A DNA stretch of 64,000 nucleotides from Planctomycetaceae bacterium (GCA_011525785.1 WYBT01000040.1:18784-82783), one strand, 5' to 3'; counted from the stretch's first letter, positions 43,944-53,478 are shown. The notes: generated by a model from the letters alone, not told the origin. Made by a program: numbers and translations.

Positions 43944-46900
43944 CGTTGCACGCCGCAAGACCGCGCGCCGCACCGGACGCCAAGCGTAGATGCTCGCAGT
44001 GGTATCGGCCGGTGTGGCAAAGCTGTTCGGTCCGCAGGCGTAGAGCTCGAGTTCACCCGTCTCGCGGCCCTGGCACACTTCGTCGAGCCCCAGGTCCATC
44101 GTCGTACGCAGCGACGAGTGCAAAGGCGCGTGCTTGAACGCGAACTCCCACTCTTCCTGCGTCGGCAGCGCCAGCCCGCGCCGTTCGACCCAACTCAGCG
44201 CGGCGTGCGGCAGCACTCCCCGCGAAGGCACTTCGAGCTTGAGCGCAGCGCTCTTCGACAGTTCGTAGCCAAGCGACTCGGCCTCGAACTTGGACTCGCA
44301 GATGTAGTAGCTCTGCTCGCCGCGCGGCACGGCGACGAAGCTCTCGCGCGTGGTGCGCTCGCGCAAGCGCGTGGGGATTCTCCGCGTGCTGTCCGGCGCG
44401 ACGGCGACGACGCTCTTGTTCGTGGCATCGACGTCGAATTGATCGAACAGCCCAGGGTCGAGTTCGAGCACGGCGCGGAGCCAGTCCTTCGTCTCCAGAG
44501 CGAACGGCGCGGCCTCGATCGCACCTTTGGCCGGCGGGGGGGCGTTCAGGCTGTCCTCGATCGCCGGAAGGCCGTGGCGCGGGTTCCAGTTCCACAGCTC
44601 CTTGCATACGTCCTCGCGGAGCTTGAGGTTGAGCGCGTGCGCGCCGAATAGCTCGCCGTAGACCTTCAGCAAGTCGACTTGGTGCGCGATCTGCTCACTC
44701 AACGCACTCAGCTTGTCGTCTGGACCGGACCAAGCCGCGAAGCCGGCGCTGACTTCGGCCTCGAGTTCGCTCCACAGTCGCCCGGCGAGAGTGGGACCGT
44801 CGCCCTTGCCCGCTCCGCCCATCGCCAGCACTTCATCGAGCTCGGCGCGCCACGGCTCGCTTCCTACGGGTGGACGCACAGCGGCAGCGGCTTCCGCGGC
44901 GGCTCGCTCAGCGTTCAGGCGCTCGGCCTCCGCGGCAAGCGCGATGCGAAGGCGCTCGGCCTCTTCGGCTTGGGCGATGCGCAAGCGCTCGGCTTCTGCG
45001 GCTCGAGCCTCGCGCTCGCGCTGCTCCGCCAGCTCCGCCTGTGCGGCCGCGAAATCGCGCGCCGACTGCGCGAGAGCCAGCGCCGTCCCGCTGCGGAAAC
45101 GGGCGACGCCACGCCCGAACCCTTGCGTCGCGCGGACCGCTCGCGATGGCCATGCGCTCGTGCTCACCACTGGGCCGCGCTGCGGGAAGACCTCGGGCTG
45201 AGGACCACTCGAAGGCTTCTCACCCGGCTTCGGCGCCGCGGGAGTCGTGCCGGGAAGCACCTCCGCCGGCGCGGCGGGCGCCGACGCGCCCTCGCCCGCG
45301 AGCACTCCGCGCTCGCCGCTCTCGCGCAAGAGGCGCAGCGTCCACACGGTCGCCGCGGCCAGTCCGCACAGCGCCGTCGCCGCGAGCGTGTTGCGCGTGA
45401 TGACCCACGCGCGCCGCCGCGAGCGCGACTTCGCCACCAGCGCCTCGAGCGCTGCCAGCAGCTCCTCATCGGGCCGCAGCGTGCGCAGGTCCTCGAGCAG
45501 CGCCTCGCCCGCCTCGAGCCCCGACTGCTTCAGCACCGCCGCGAGTTCGGCCTGCGCGCCGGCCAGTCGCTCCGAGCGTTGCGCGAGCACGCGCTTTTCG
45601 AGCTCGGCCACTTCCACGCGCGGCCAGTCGCTCAGGCGCTTGCGCAGCTCGCGCAACAGACGCAGCGCCTGCGGAACGTCGCCAGCTTCGAGCCACTCGA
45701 GCACCTCGTCGCGCGCCTGCAGCTTGTCGAGTTCCTCGTCGCGCAGCGCCAGCTGCTCCTCGCCCTCGCCCAGCTCGCGCAGCGCGACGCTCGCCGACTC
45801 GAGGGCTTGCGCATCGCGCCGCTCATAGGCCGCGTCCGCTGCGACGCGCGCCGCTTGAACGCGACGCTCGAGCGCGAGGACCTGCTCGCGGGCACGTTGC
45901 GCCAGCGCCGCGTCGCGCTCGCCCGCCAGTCGCTCGAGCTGCTGGAGCGCGACGCGCGCCGAACTCCAGTCGGCCGCCTCGAAGGCGCGCTGCACCTGGG
46001 TGACGGCCGAAGCCAATGCAGTGGAGCGCGCCAGCTCCGCCGCGCGCTCGCGCGCCGAGCGGGCCTCGGACGAGTCCGGCGCGAGCTGCAGCGCCGCCGA
46101 CCAGGCCTCGCGCGCCGCCTCGAAGCGTCGCTCGACTTCGGCCCGGCGGGCGGCCGCCGCGGCCAACGAGAAGTTCTTGGCGCGCTCTTCGACCGCTGCG
46201 CCCAGTCGCGCGAGTTCGGGGTGCGCCGGCTGGATCTCGCGCGCCGCGGCCAGCGAGCGCCGCGCAAGGTCGAACTCTCCGCGCCGCAGCGCCGCGTGCG
46301 CCGCGCGCAGGTGCTCCTCCGCGGCGCGCCACTGCGTGACGTCGAGCCCGCAGCGCGTGCAGTAGCTCGCGTCGAGATCGAGCGCGCTGGTGCAGCGCGG
46401 GCAGGGATAGACCAGCATCGAGCCGCAGCTCTTGCAGTAGCTCTCGTCCCCGATGCGAAGCGCGCCGCAGCTCGAGCAGGCGCGCGCGCGCTCGGAGCTG
46501 CCCGGACTGGGTCCGGCGGCCGCGGGCTGCGGATCGAGCCGCACGTCGGGCGTGTGCGCGCCCAGCCAGCGCTGCAGTGCGCGCTCGAACTCGCCGGCGC
46601 TGGCGAAGCGATCGCGGGGCGCGAGCGCGGTCGCCCGATCGATCAGCGCCGCGAATTCGGGCGGAATCGAGGGCCGGCGATCGCGCAGCGGGACGCTGCG
46701 GCCTTCGCGCACGGCGATGGCGATCTCGGCCTGCGTGCGGCCCTCGATCGGATAGCGCGCGCTCACCAGCCAGTAGAGCGTGACCCCCAGGGCGTAGATG
46801 TCGGCGCGCGCGTCGAGCGGCGCACCGCCAGTGAGCTGCTCGGGCGCCATCAACAGCAAGGTCCCCGCGATGTCGCGCGGCGCGGAGCGCGTCTCGTGCT

Positions 46901-47729
46901 CGAGCTCGCTGGCGAAGCCCAGGTCGAGCAGCACGATGCGGCCGCCTTCGACGCGCATCACGTTGGCGGGCTTGACGTCGCGGTGCACCAGCTTGGCGGC
47001 GTGCAGCGCCGCGAGCGCGCCGCACAGCTTGAGACCGATGTGCGCGGCTTCGTCGGCCGAGGCGGGCCCGTTGAGCTTGATCCACTCGTACAGACTCTTG
47101 CCGCGCAAGAGCTCCATCACGATCTGGATCTGGCCCTCTTCGCTCTCGCCGGCCGAGTACACGCGCACGACGTTGGGGTGATCGACGGAGGCCAGCGCCA
47201 CCGCTTCGCTGAGGATGCGCCGGCGCTCGCTCTTGGACAGCTCGTGGGCGCCGCGCAGCGAACACTTGATCGCCACCTCGCGGCCGAGCAGCCGGTCGCG
47301 CGCGCGGTACACCACGCCGAACCCGCCGCGGCCGAGCTCGCCGAGGATCTCGAAGCCGCGCTCGAGGCTCTCGGACAGACCCGACTCGCTGGAGATGGCG
47401 TGCGGCGTCGGATCGTCGAAGGCCTGACCGCGGACGGCGTCGAGCGCGCGCAGCGCCGCGCTCGGGTCGGTCAGGTTGGTGAGTCCGGTGAGGTCGGCCG
47501 GACCCGACGTGCTCAGTGGGCCGGAGGCTGCGTCAGGTCCTGGGCCGCAAGCCGCACTCGGAACGGAACTCGAGACCTCGCCCACGGTCTCACCCGCGCT
47601 GTCCCCTGGCGCATCCGCAGTCCGCGCCGATCCGCTCGACGAGCGCGTCGGCGCCGGGGAGAGCGGCAGCGTGTCCGGGGGCGTGGGATCGGGGGAGCTC
47701 GACGGCGAGGGGGCGCGAGACGGGGCCAT
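43935..47729 (-). CDS. Giant Ser/Thr kinase with zinc ribbons, coiled coil and FGE-like C-terminus
   Basis: The protein has 1264 residues. A Ser/Pro/Thr-rich N-terminus (1-125) is followed by a kinase domain at ~127-395 with GRGGFGVVYRA, Lys in AIKCS, HRDVKPANVM (~248), DLGFA in place of DFG, and MAPEQ. Two zinc ribbons lie at ~417-460 (CSSC, CKSC, CPRC, CTRC). Helical repeats (~465-775) precede a membrane helix (TLAATALCGLAAATVWTLRL, ~780-800). A regular coiled coil (AERLRIAQAEEAERLRIALA, ~900-945) and a C-terminal section with LPTQEEWEFAFKHAP, as in formylglycine-generating/SUMF1 domains, complete it. The SUMF1 part is short and probably non-catalytic. DFG to DLG is tolerated in some kinases. 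It should be a membrane signalling hub; partner unknown. It is followed by no same-strand gene and converges with 43888. Confidence 0.88.
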   Translation of the reverse strand: MAPSRAPSPSSSPDPTPPDTLPLSPAPTRSSSGSARTADAPGDSAGETVGEVSSSVPSAACGPGPDAASGPLSTSGPADLTGLTNLTDPSAALRALDAVRGQAFDDPTPHAISSESGLSESLERGFEILGELGRGGFGVVYRARDRLLGREVAIKCSLRGAHELSKSERRRILSEAVALASVDHPNVVRVYSAGESEEGQIQIVMELLRGKSLYEWIKLNGPASADEAAHIGLKLCGALAALHAAKLVHRDVKPANVMRVEGGRIVLLDLGFASELEHETRSAPRDIAGTLLLMAPEQLTGGAPLDARADIYALGVTLYWLVSARYPIEGRTQAEIAIAVREGRSVPLRDRRPSIPPEFAALIDRATALAPRDRFASAGEFERALQRWLGAHTPDVRLDPQPAAAGPSPGSSERARACSSCGALRIGDESYCKSCGSMLVYPCPRCTSALDLDASYCTRCGLDVTQWRAAEEHLRAAHAALRRGEFDLARRSLAAAREIQPAHPELARLGAAVEERAKNFSLAAAAARRAEVERRFEAAREAWSAALQLAPDSSEARSARERAAELARSTALASAVTQVQRAFEAADWSSARVALQQLERLAGERDAALAQRAREQVLALERRVQAARVAADAAYERRDAQALESASVALRELGEGEEQLALRDEELDKLQARDEVLEWLEAGDVPQALRLLRELRKRLSDWPRVEVAELEKRVLAQRSERLAGAQAELAAVLKQSGLEAGEALLEDLRTLRPDEELLAALEALVAKSRSRRRAWVITRNTLAATALCGLAAATVWTLRLLRESGERGVLAGEGASAPAAPAEVLPGTTPAAPKPGEKPSSGPQPEVFPQRGPVVSTSAWPSRAVRATQGFGRGVARFRSGTALALAQSARDFAAAQAELAEQREREARAAEAERLRIAQAEEAERLRIALAAEAERLNAERAAAEAAAAVRPPVGSEPWRAELDEVLAMGGAGKGDGPTLAGRLWSELEAEVSAGFAAWSGPDDKLSALSEQIAHQVDLLKVYGELFGAHALNLKLREDVCKELWNWNPRHGLPAIEDSLNAPPPAKGAIEAAPFALETKDWLRAVLELDPGLFDQFDVDATNKSVVAVAPDSTRRIPTRLRERTTRESFVAVPRGEQSYYICESKFEAESLGYELSKSAALKLEVPSRGVLPHAALSWVERRGLALPTQEEWEFAFKHAPLHSSLRTTMDLGLDEVCQGRETGELELYACGPNSFATPADTTASIYAWRPVRRAVLRRATTP

Positions 47730-47781
47730 CGTGGGGTGACCGGGGAAGGGGCGGTCGTGCCAAGGGGAAGCGGCTGGGCGA

Positions 47782-48648
47782 TCACACGGCGCAGCGCGCC
47801 TCGTGCTCGGCGAAGGCAGTGTATTCGCCGAGCAGGCGCTGAGTTACGCGCCCCACGCGGCCCGACCCGATGGGTTGGTCGGCGACTTGGACCACCGGCA
47901 CGACGCCGCGGCCGGAGCTCGTCAGGAACGCTTCATCGACCGCGCGCAGCTCCGCGAGCGGGATGCGCTCGTCGTACCAGCGCAGCCCCAGCCGCGCCGC
48001 CACGTGGCGCAACACCAGCGCGGTGATGCCCTCGAGCACTCCGTCCCCCGCGGACACGATCGCACCGGCGCGCACGAAGGCGATGTTGGAGCTCGAGCAC
48101 TCCAGCACGCGCCCCTGCGGGTCGAGCAGCACGTGCTCGTAGCGCTCCTTGGTCCCCAGCGGCAGCGGCTTGCGGCGCGCGACGAACTCGGTGGTCTTGA
48201 TCCGCGGCGTGTCGCGGTGGAGCTGCGGCGCGAGCTCGACGCGCACGCCGTCGCGCAGGAACTCCTCGGGCACCGCGACGTGCGGCGAGAGCGCGAGGAA
48301 CATGTCGGCGCGCGCGCCGAGGAACTCGACCGGCTCGCGCAACACGTCGAAGCGCACGCGCGAGTCGGGCAGCGGATAGTCGCTCGCGGCGCGGTGCAGC
48401 GCCTCGCACAGGAGACGACGCTCGAGCTTGCGCGGCCAGCCCAGGCCCTGCATGGAGCGCTCGGTGCGGTCGAGATGCGCGTCGAGCCACAGGAAGCGGT
48501 TGTGACCGAAGGTGCGCAGCGCCGAGTAGACGCCGCCGGGCAAGCGCTCGAGCAGGTCGTGCACGGTGCCCTGGGTGCTCGGCGCTTCGAGAGCGAGGGG
48601 CCCGCGCTCGGTCACCGCGAACAGTTGATGCGATTGGGTCGCGCTCAT
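47782..48648 (-). CDS. Class IV (branched-chain/aminodeoxychorismate lyase-type) PLP enzyme
   Basis: The protein has 288 residues, the usual class IV length. Signatures are the PLP lysine region RIKTTEFVARRK, ECSSSNIAFV, GVLEGITALVLRHVA, and VDEAFLTSSGRGVVPVVQVA followed by IGSGRVGRVTQRLL. The fold serves branched-chain aminotransferases, D-amino-acid transaminases and aminodeoxychorismate lyase; sequence alone does not settle which. It is cytoplasmic. The ATG at 48648 gives MSATQSHQLFAVTERG; the frame is open further upstream but overlaps the divergent dipeptidase gene. Only 34 bases separate the two start codons. It ends 52 bases before the kinase start at 47729, same strand. Confidence 0.9.
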   Translation of the reverse strand: MSATQSHQLFAVTERGPLALEAPSTQGTVHDLLERLPGGVYSALRTFGHNRFLWLDAHLDRTERSMQGLGWPRKLERRLLCEALHRAASDYPLPDSRVRFDVLREPVEFLGARADMFLALSPHVAVPEEFLRDGVRVELAPQLHRDTPRIKTTEFVARRKPLPLGTKERYEHVLLDPQGRVLECSSSNIAFVRAGAIVSAGDGVLEGITALVLRHVAARLGLRWYDERIPLAELRAVDEAFLTSSGRGVVPVVQVADQPIGSGRVGRVTQRLLGEYTAFAEHEARCAV

Positions 48649-48682
48649 GGCGCAAGAAGATAGAGCTGGTAGCCTCGCCGCG

Positions 48683-49915
48683 ATGAAGCAACTTGCTCTG
48701 GTGACAGTGCTGCTCATCTGTGGCTGTGCAGCGGGCGGCGAGCGCGCCGGCGGAGCGCGCGACGACGCCGATCGCGCGGCGCAGGCGCGGCGCATCCACG
48801 CTTCGCTGCCGGTGTTCGACGGCCACAACGACCTGCCGGGCGCGATGCGCGACGTCACGCGCGAGAACTTCGACGCCTGCGACCTCGAGCAGCCCCAGCC
48901 GCGCTTCCACACCGACATTCCGCGCCTGCTCGCGGGCGGCGTGGGCGCGCAGTTCTGGTCGGTGTACGTCTCCGCGAGCACCGAGAAGAGCGGCGACGCG
49001 CTCGAACGCACGCTCGAGCAGTGCGACCTCGTCCACCGCATGGTCGCGCGCTACCGCCAAGTGTTCGAGCTCGCCAGCAGCGCCGACGACGTCGAACGCA
49101 TCCGCGCGAGCGGCAAGATTGCGTCGCTGCTCGGCATCGAAGGCGGCTACTCGATCGAGAACTCGCTTGCGAATCTGCGCCTGTTCTACGCGCTCGGCGT
49201 GCGCTACATGACGCTCACGCACTCGGACACGACCGCCTGGGCGGACTCGGCCACCGACGCGCCGCGCCACGGCGGCCTGAACGAGTTCGGCGAGCGCGTC
49301 GTGCGCGAAATGAACCGCATCGGGATGCTGGTCGACATCTCGCACGTCTCGTTCGAGTGCATGGACGACGTGCTGCGCGTCTCGAGCGCGCCGATCATCG
49401 CCTCGCACTCGTCGGCGTACGCGCTCGCTCCGCATCCGCGCAACGTGCCCGACGACGTGCTCGCGCGCGTCGCGAAGAACGGCGGAGTCGTGATGGTGAA
49501 CTTCGCCTCGAACTTCATCGTGCGCGAGAACGCCGAGAAGACGGCGGGCATGTTCGAAGTGCGCCGCAAGCTCGCCGAGCAGTACTCCGATCCGGCCGAG
49601 CGCTCTGCGAAGTTCCGCGAGTGGCAGGCCGGCCTCGAGCTGCGCCGCGGCACGGTGAGCGAAGTCGTCGATCACATCGAACACATCGCGCGCGTCGCTG
49701 GCGTCGACCACGTGGGCCTGGGCTCGGACTTCGACGGCATCTCGATGCTGCCCGAGGGCCTCGACGACGTCTCGTGCTACCCCGCGATCACCGCCGAGCT
49801 GCTCGCACGCGGTTGGAGCGAGTCCGACATTCGAAAGGTGCTCAGCGGCAACATCCTGCGCGTGCTACGCGAAGCGGAGCAGGTCGCGGCGAGGCTTCAG
49901 CGCGAGTCCAGGTGA
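48683..49915 (+). CDS. Membrane dipeptidase (renal dipeptidase family M19) lipoprotein
   Basis: The protein has 410 residues. The lipobox LVTVLLICGC is followed by a full M19 fold with all metal ligands visible: HND in FDGHNDLPGAM, bridging Glu in GIEGGYSIENS, His in DISHVSFE, His in IASHSSAYAL, and Asp in VGLGSDFDGI. It hydrolyses dipeptides, including some D-residue dipeptides, with two zinc ions, here tethered in the periplasm. It could act in peptide or peptidoglycan turnover. The ATG at 48683 is the natural start. Its stop overlaps the next gene by 4 bases (GTGA), so it is translated with the sandwich-domain protein 49912-51645. Confidence 0.95.
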   Translation: MKQLALVTVLLICGCAAGGERAGGARDDADRAAQARRIHASLPVFDGHNDLPGAMRDVTRENFDACDLEQPQPRFHTDIPRLLAGGVGAQFWSVYVSASTEKSGDALERTLEQCDLVHRMVARYRQVFELASSADDVERIRASGKIASLLGIEGGYSIENSLANLRLFYALGVRYMTLTHSDTTAWADSATDAPRHGGLNEFGERVVREMNRIGMLVDISHVSFECMDDVLRVSSAPIIASHSSAYALAPHPRNVPDDVLARVAKNGGVVMVNFASNFIVRENAEKTAGMFEVRRKLAEQYSDPAERSAKFREWQAGLELRRGTVSEVVDHIEHIARVAGVDHVGLGSDFDGISMLPEGLDDVSCYPAITAELLARGWSESDIRKVLSGNILRVLREAEQVAARLQRESR

Positions 49916-51645
49916 GCGTCGTGCCTCGCGCGCAGAGCAGAACGATTCCGCTGGCGCTCGCCGCGCTCGCGGCGCTCGGCGCGATCGCTGTTCTCGTCGC
50001 GTGGCTGTTCTCGAGCGCGCCGGACCCGGGCGAGGGCGCGAGCCAGTCGGCGCCGCTCGCGCGCGACGTGAGCGTTGAGCGAGCGTTGGAGGCGCGTGAA
50101 GCGGTTGTCGATGCGCCCGAGTCTGAACTCGAGTTCGCCCTCGCTGCGCCCGAGCGCGTCGAAACCGCCGCTCCGCCGCCTGAGCTGCTCGTCAGCGTTC
50201 TCAGCGTTGTCGACGGCCGCGCGCTATCGCAGGCGGAGGTGTGGCTCCTCGACGACTCGGGCGCGCGAACGTGGAGCGCGTGGACCGACGATGAAGGACA
50301 GTGCCTGGTCCCCGCGGCCGCGAGACTCGGCGCCGTCTTCGTGCAGGCGCGGGCCCAGAACTTCTTCGAGGCCATCGAACCGCTCGAGCCCACGGCCAGC
50401 GCGGCGAAGCTGGTGCTCGAGTCGGCTCTCGTGAGTCGCCCGATCCGCATCTCCGGCGTGGTCGAGCGCGTGGGCGAGAAGTCATCGGGCGAGGGCGCGT
50501 GGGTGCTGCTCAGCAGCGCGAGACGAACCGAGCCGAGCGGCGAGGAGGTGCTGCAGCTGCTCGCCGGCGGAGTCGTCGAGGGCCTGCAGCTCGTTCGCAC
50601 CGATGAGCGCGGCCTCTTCAGCTTCGAAGTCGAGTCGCAAGCTGGCCCCTTCACTCTGCGCGCAGGCGCGCGCGGCTGGGCCACGCAGTCGCCGCGCGAG
50701 GCAAAGGACGGCGTCTACACGATCTTGCGGCTCTCGCACTTGCACGGAGCGCGCGTGCGGATCGTCGACGGCGAGAGCGGCGCCGACGCGGCGAGCCTTT
50801 CGGCGGTCCGTGCGGCGGTCTTGGAGCTGTCGACGCGCGCGACTACGTGGAACCCATCCGAAGCAACCCTGGCGCTCGCCGGCGTCGGCGCGGCGGAGCT
50901 CGCTCCCCAGCCTTCCGTCCTGCGCTACGTGCTGCATGACCCGGCGGCGCTCGAGCGCTCCGGACCGCACCGGCTCCAACTCCGCTTGCCCGGCTTCGAG
51001 CCCGCGACGCACGAGTTCGAGGCGACAGCGCTCGAGTTCGGTTTCGCGGACAGTGAAGTGCGGCTAGTGCGCACCGCGGCGGGCTTTGGCGAGTTGGTTG
51101 TCGCTCTCGGTGACGCGAGCCCGATGCTGGTCGAGGCGCTGAAGGACGTGTCACTCACCGGGACGCTGCTCTTGCGCGACGAATCCAAGAAGTACACGTC
51201 CTACGTCTGCACGATCTCCCTCGACGCTCCGGCGCGGATCAAGGGCGTGCCGTTCGGCGAGTACGAGGTCGAGTTCGCGGGCTCGCCGCTGCATCTGGGC
51301 GCGAACGCCCCGACGATCGTCGCGAGTTCGCAGACGGACGTGTGGATCTCGCTCGCGCCGTGCGGCGCCGCGCGCATCCGCGCACGCACGCGCGACGGAG
51401 CGGGGCTGGATGAAGCGCTCGAGACCTCTCTCATCTGGCGCGCCGACGCACCGTCGGGCCGCGGCAGCTCCTCCGGCAGCGTGAACGTGAGGCTGCGCTC
51501 CACTCCGAAGCTCCTCGCGCCGCTCATGGCCGGCGAATACGCCCTCCACCACGCGCGCATCGTCCACGGCGAGACTTCTGGGAGCGCGCCATTCGTCGTG
51601 CGAGCTGGCGAGCTGAGCGAAGTCGAAGTGCTCCTGGGGCCGTAG
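49912..51645 (+). CDS. Membrane-anchored protein with carboxypeptidase-regulatory-like sandwiches
   Basis: The protein has 577 residues. An N-terminal anchor (TIPLALAALAALGAIAVLVA) is followed by several beta-sandwich units with typical phrases: VSVLSVVDGRALSQAEVWLL, SAWTDDEGQCLVPA and VRTDERGLFSFEVES. These match the carboxypeptidase-regulatory-like/Cna-B style 'G..l..A.V.l...g....TDe.G.f'. The rest repeats 'HLHGARVRIVDGESGA' and 'GVPFGEYEVEF' folds. No enzyme site seen; probably a surface or periplasmic structural/binding protein. GTG at 49912 overlaps the dipeptidase stop, so the two are coupled. It is a distant relative of the next gene (shared WLxxxSGAxxWxAWTDExGxC). Confidence 0.8.
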   Translation: MSVVPRAQSRTIPLALAALAALGAIAVLVAWLFSSAPDPGEGASQSAPLARDVSVERALEAREAVVDAPESELEFALAAPERVETAAPPPELLVSVLSVVDGRALSQAEVWLLDDSGARTWSAWTDDEGQCLVPAAARLGAVFVQARAQNFFEAIEPLEPTASAAKLVLESALVSRPIRISGVVERVGEKSSGEGAWVLLSSARRTEPSGEEVLQLLAGGVVEGLQLVRTDERGLFSFEVESQAGPFTLRAGARGWATQSPREAKDGVYTILRLSHLHGARVRIVDGESGADAASLSAVRAAVLELSTRATTWNPSEATLALAGVGAAELAPQPSVLRYVLHDPAALERSGPHRLQLRLPGFEPATHEFEATALEFGFADSEVRLVRTAAGFGELVVALGDASPMLVEALKDVSLTGTLLLRDESKKYTSYVCTISLDAPARIKGVPFGEYEVEFAGSPLHLGANAPTIVASSQTDVWISLAPCGAARIRARTRDGAGLDEALETSLIWRADAPSGRGSSSGSVNVRLRSTPKLLAPLMAGEYALHHARIVHGETSGSAPFVVRAGELSEVEVLLGP

Positions 51646-51694
51646 AGCGCGCAACCGGGTTACGGATCGGCCGCACCGGACTACACTCGAGTTC

Positions 51695-53074
51695 GTGGAG
51701 GCCAAAGCGAAGCTCGCAAGTCCCGTTCAGCGCAGCGTCGCGCGCGCGATGTGTCCGGCCGTGGCGCAAGCACTCGTGTGGACACTCGCGCTCGTCGCCG
51801 CCTGCGCACCGAGCGAGCCGCAACCTCGCCCCGCAGTGGCCCGCACCGTGCGAGTCAGCGTGTTCGACTCGCGCGGATACTTGATCCCCGATTCCGCCGT
51901 GTGGCTCGAACGCACCAGCGGCGCGATCCCCTGGCGCGCGTGGACCGATGAGGCCGGCGAGTGTGAGTTGCGCCTGCCCGAGCTGCCGCCGCTCGACTCG
52001 ACGATCCGCGTCCGCGCGCGCGACGGACGCTGCGCGAGTTGGGAGTACGACGGCCGCTCGGCGACGGTTCAGGTCGCGCTCCCCAACGTGCGCGCTCAGT
52101 TGACGCGGTCGGCGCAAGCACCCGGCGCCTTGACCGGAGTCGTGATGAGAGGATCGGAGGCGGCGGCTGGAGCGCGCGTGCTCGCGCGACGAGTGCGCGT
52201 GGACGACGAACCCACGCTGGCTGAGCTCAAGCACGTGCTCGCGGGCGACAGCGTCCCCGGGTATCTGCTCGCACGCACCGACGAACTGGGTCGCTTCCAC
52301 GTCGACGTCGGCCCGTCGGGCAACACTCCGAGCTTCTATTGCCTGTGGGCCTTCGAGCCGGGGTGGGCCTCACCGCGCGCGTATCGGGCCGCCGGCCCGA
52401 GCAACGCCCCGGGGCTCGACGCCCGCACGCTTCCCATGCTGCGCGTTCACGGCGCGATCCTGGAGTTTCATGATCGCGGTGTTCCGGTCGCCGTGCACGA
52501 ACGCGCCCTCGGACAGCTCCCCTATCTCGCCGAAGCTCCGCTCGCGGACCGCAGCAGCTCTCAGCTCAGTGAGTTGGAGCTGCTCCTGGCGGGCGCGAAG
52601 GAAGACGACCTCGAGCTGCCGCCCACGAGCTTGCGCGTCGTGTGGCACACGACTCAATCCCAGCCGACCGTGAAGGGACTGGTGCAGCCGATCGAGTTCT
52701 TTGGCTACCGGGCGATGGAGGTTGCCTTCGACGCGCTGCCGCTCGAGGGCGGCCTCCCGCGCATTCGAGTCGACTTGGAGCGCGATGCGAGCACGACCGG
52801 CGGCTTCGGCGGACTGCTGCTCTCGCTCGGCGATGGAGCGACCGAGCACATCGCCGGAGCGCAGCGCGGAGAGCTGGTCCTGCGCGACGCGCGCGGCCGC
52901 GAGTACCGCTACAGGGCCGATTTCGGGAGCGCGAAAGTGGTCTCGGCGCCTTTCGTTCCGACCGGCGAGTTCCAAGCCGCCTTCCACACGGACGATGGCC
53001 GTCGACTCCCGCTCTCGAATCGACTCGTCGTCGAGCCCGGCTGGGCCGACCTCGAACTGGCCTTCGCGCGCTGA
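51695..53074 (+). CDS. Lipoprotein with carboxypeptidase-regulatory-like sandwiches (intact copy of the duplicated gene)
   Basis: The protein has 459 residues. Signal plus lipobox (LVWTLALVAACAPS) gives a modified Cys near 37. The N-terminal sandwich VRVSVFDSRGYLIPDSAVWL...WRAWTDEAGECELRLPE pairs with the previous gene. The middle ends with DELGRFHVDVGPSG. The last 130 residues are the part repeated in the pseudogene at 56937 (GGLPRIRVDLERDASTTGGF...VVEPGWADLELAFAR). Start GTG at 51695 gives a basic n-region; ATG at 51749 is a plausible shorter start. It lies 49 bases after the previous gene. Function unknown; related sandwiches form the extracellular part of the sigma-fusion protein at 60962. 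Confidence 0.78.
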   Translation: MEAKAKLASPVQRSVARAMCPAVAQALVWTLALVAACAPSEPQPRPAVARTVRVSVFDSRGYLIPDSAVWLERTSGAIPWRAWTDEAGECELRLPELPPLDSTIRVRARDGRCASWEYDGRSATVQVALPNVRAQLTRSAQAPGALTGVVMRGSEAAAGARVLARRVRVDDEPTLAELKHVLAGDSVPGYLLARTDELGRFHVDVGPSGNTPSFYCLWAFEPGWASPRAYRAAGPSNAPGLDARTLPMLRVHGAILEFHDRGVPVAVHERALGQLPYLAEAPLADRSSSQLSELELLLAGAKEDDLELPPTSLRVVWHTTQSQPTVKGLVQPIEFFGYRAMEVAFDALPLEGGLPRIRVDLERDASTTGGFGGLLLSLGDGATEHIAGAQRGELVLRDARGREYRYRADFGSAKVVSAPFVPTGEFQAAFHTDDGRRLPLSNRLVVEPGWADLELAFAR

Positions 53075-53090
53075 GCCCACTGCAGGCCGG

Positions 53091-53135
53091 CGCTCGCTTC
53101 GCCTTGAACTCGATGCTCTCGACGAAGTAGCGCCA
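53091..53135 (-). pseudogene. 45-nt copy of the 3' end of the metalloprotease-like gene
   Basis: 53091-53135 matches 59221-59265 at 42 of 45 bases. On the minus strand it reads WRYFVESIEFKAK followed by CGA, whereas the intact gene reads WRDFVESIEFKAK followed by a stop. It begins 17 bases after the stop of the sandwich gene at 53074. It is a scar of a duplication joining the ends of genes 51695 and 59224. The remaining bases to 53478 hold no gene I can support. Confidence 0.85.
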
Positions 53136-53478
53136 ACTCCTTCGAGTTCGTCGACGACCACGCAAGACCAGATCGACGTCCGGAGCAGTTGCTCACGCGG
53201 CGCTCGCGGGTGGGCTCACGGATCCGTCCATGGCGTGCTCGGCGCCCCACCCGAGCTCGCTCAGGCCCCGATCGCAGCCGCGACCGACGCCACGCTGCGC
53301 AAGTTCAGGAGCCCGGGAAATGGCGTCGCGTCACCACGGTCCGGCAGGCAGATGAAGTGCTCACGAGGACACCAAATCGGCTCGCTAGCCACCCAATGCA
53401 GCGCGCGGCGCTCGGTGAAACTGAGGCCCCCGCGCGGCGCTGGTGAACCGATGCTGGCGAAGCGCGCGAGCCACCGCG
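53136..53478. other. Non-coding or degraded interval, no supported gene
   Basis: The interval separates the duplication scar from the 3' end of the subtilase gene. Short frames on both strands (for example a minus frame continuing out of phase from the subtilase gene) have no domain, signal peptide or ribosome site. Nothing recognised. Confidence 0.5.

Noticed and set aside
44679..48026. 1115-codon plus-strand frame opposite the giant kinase
   Set aside because: Pure Arg/Ala/Gly/Leu shadow frame; the kinase motifs lie on the minus strand.
53137..53478. Short frames after the subtilase gene as a transposase remnant
   Set aside because: No transposase motif, no inverted repeats and no target duplication could be found by eye.
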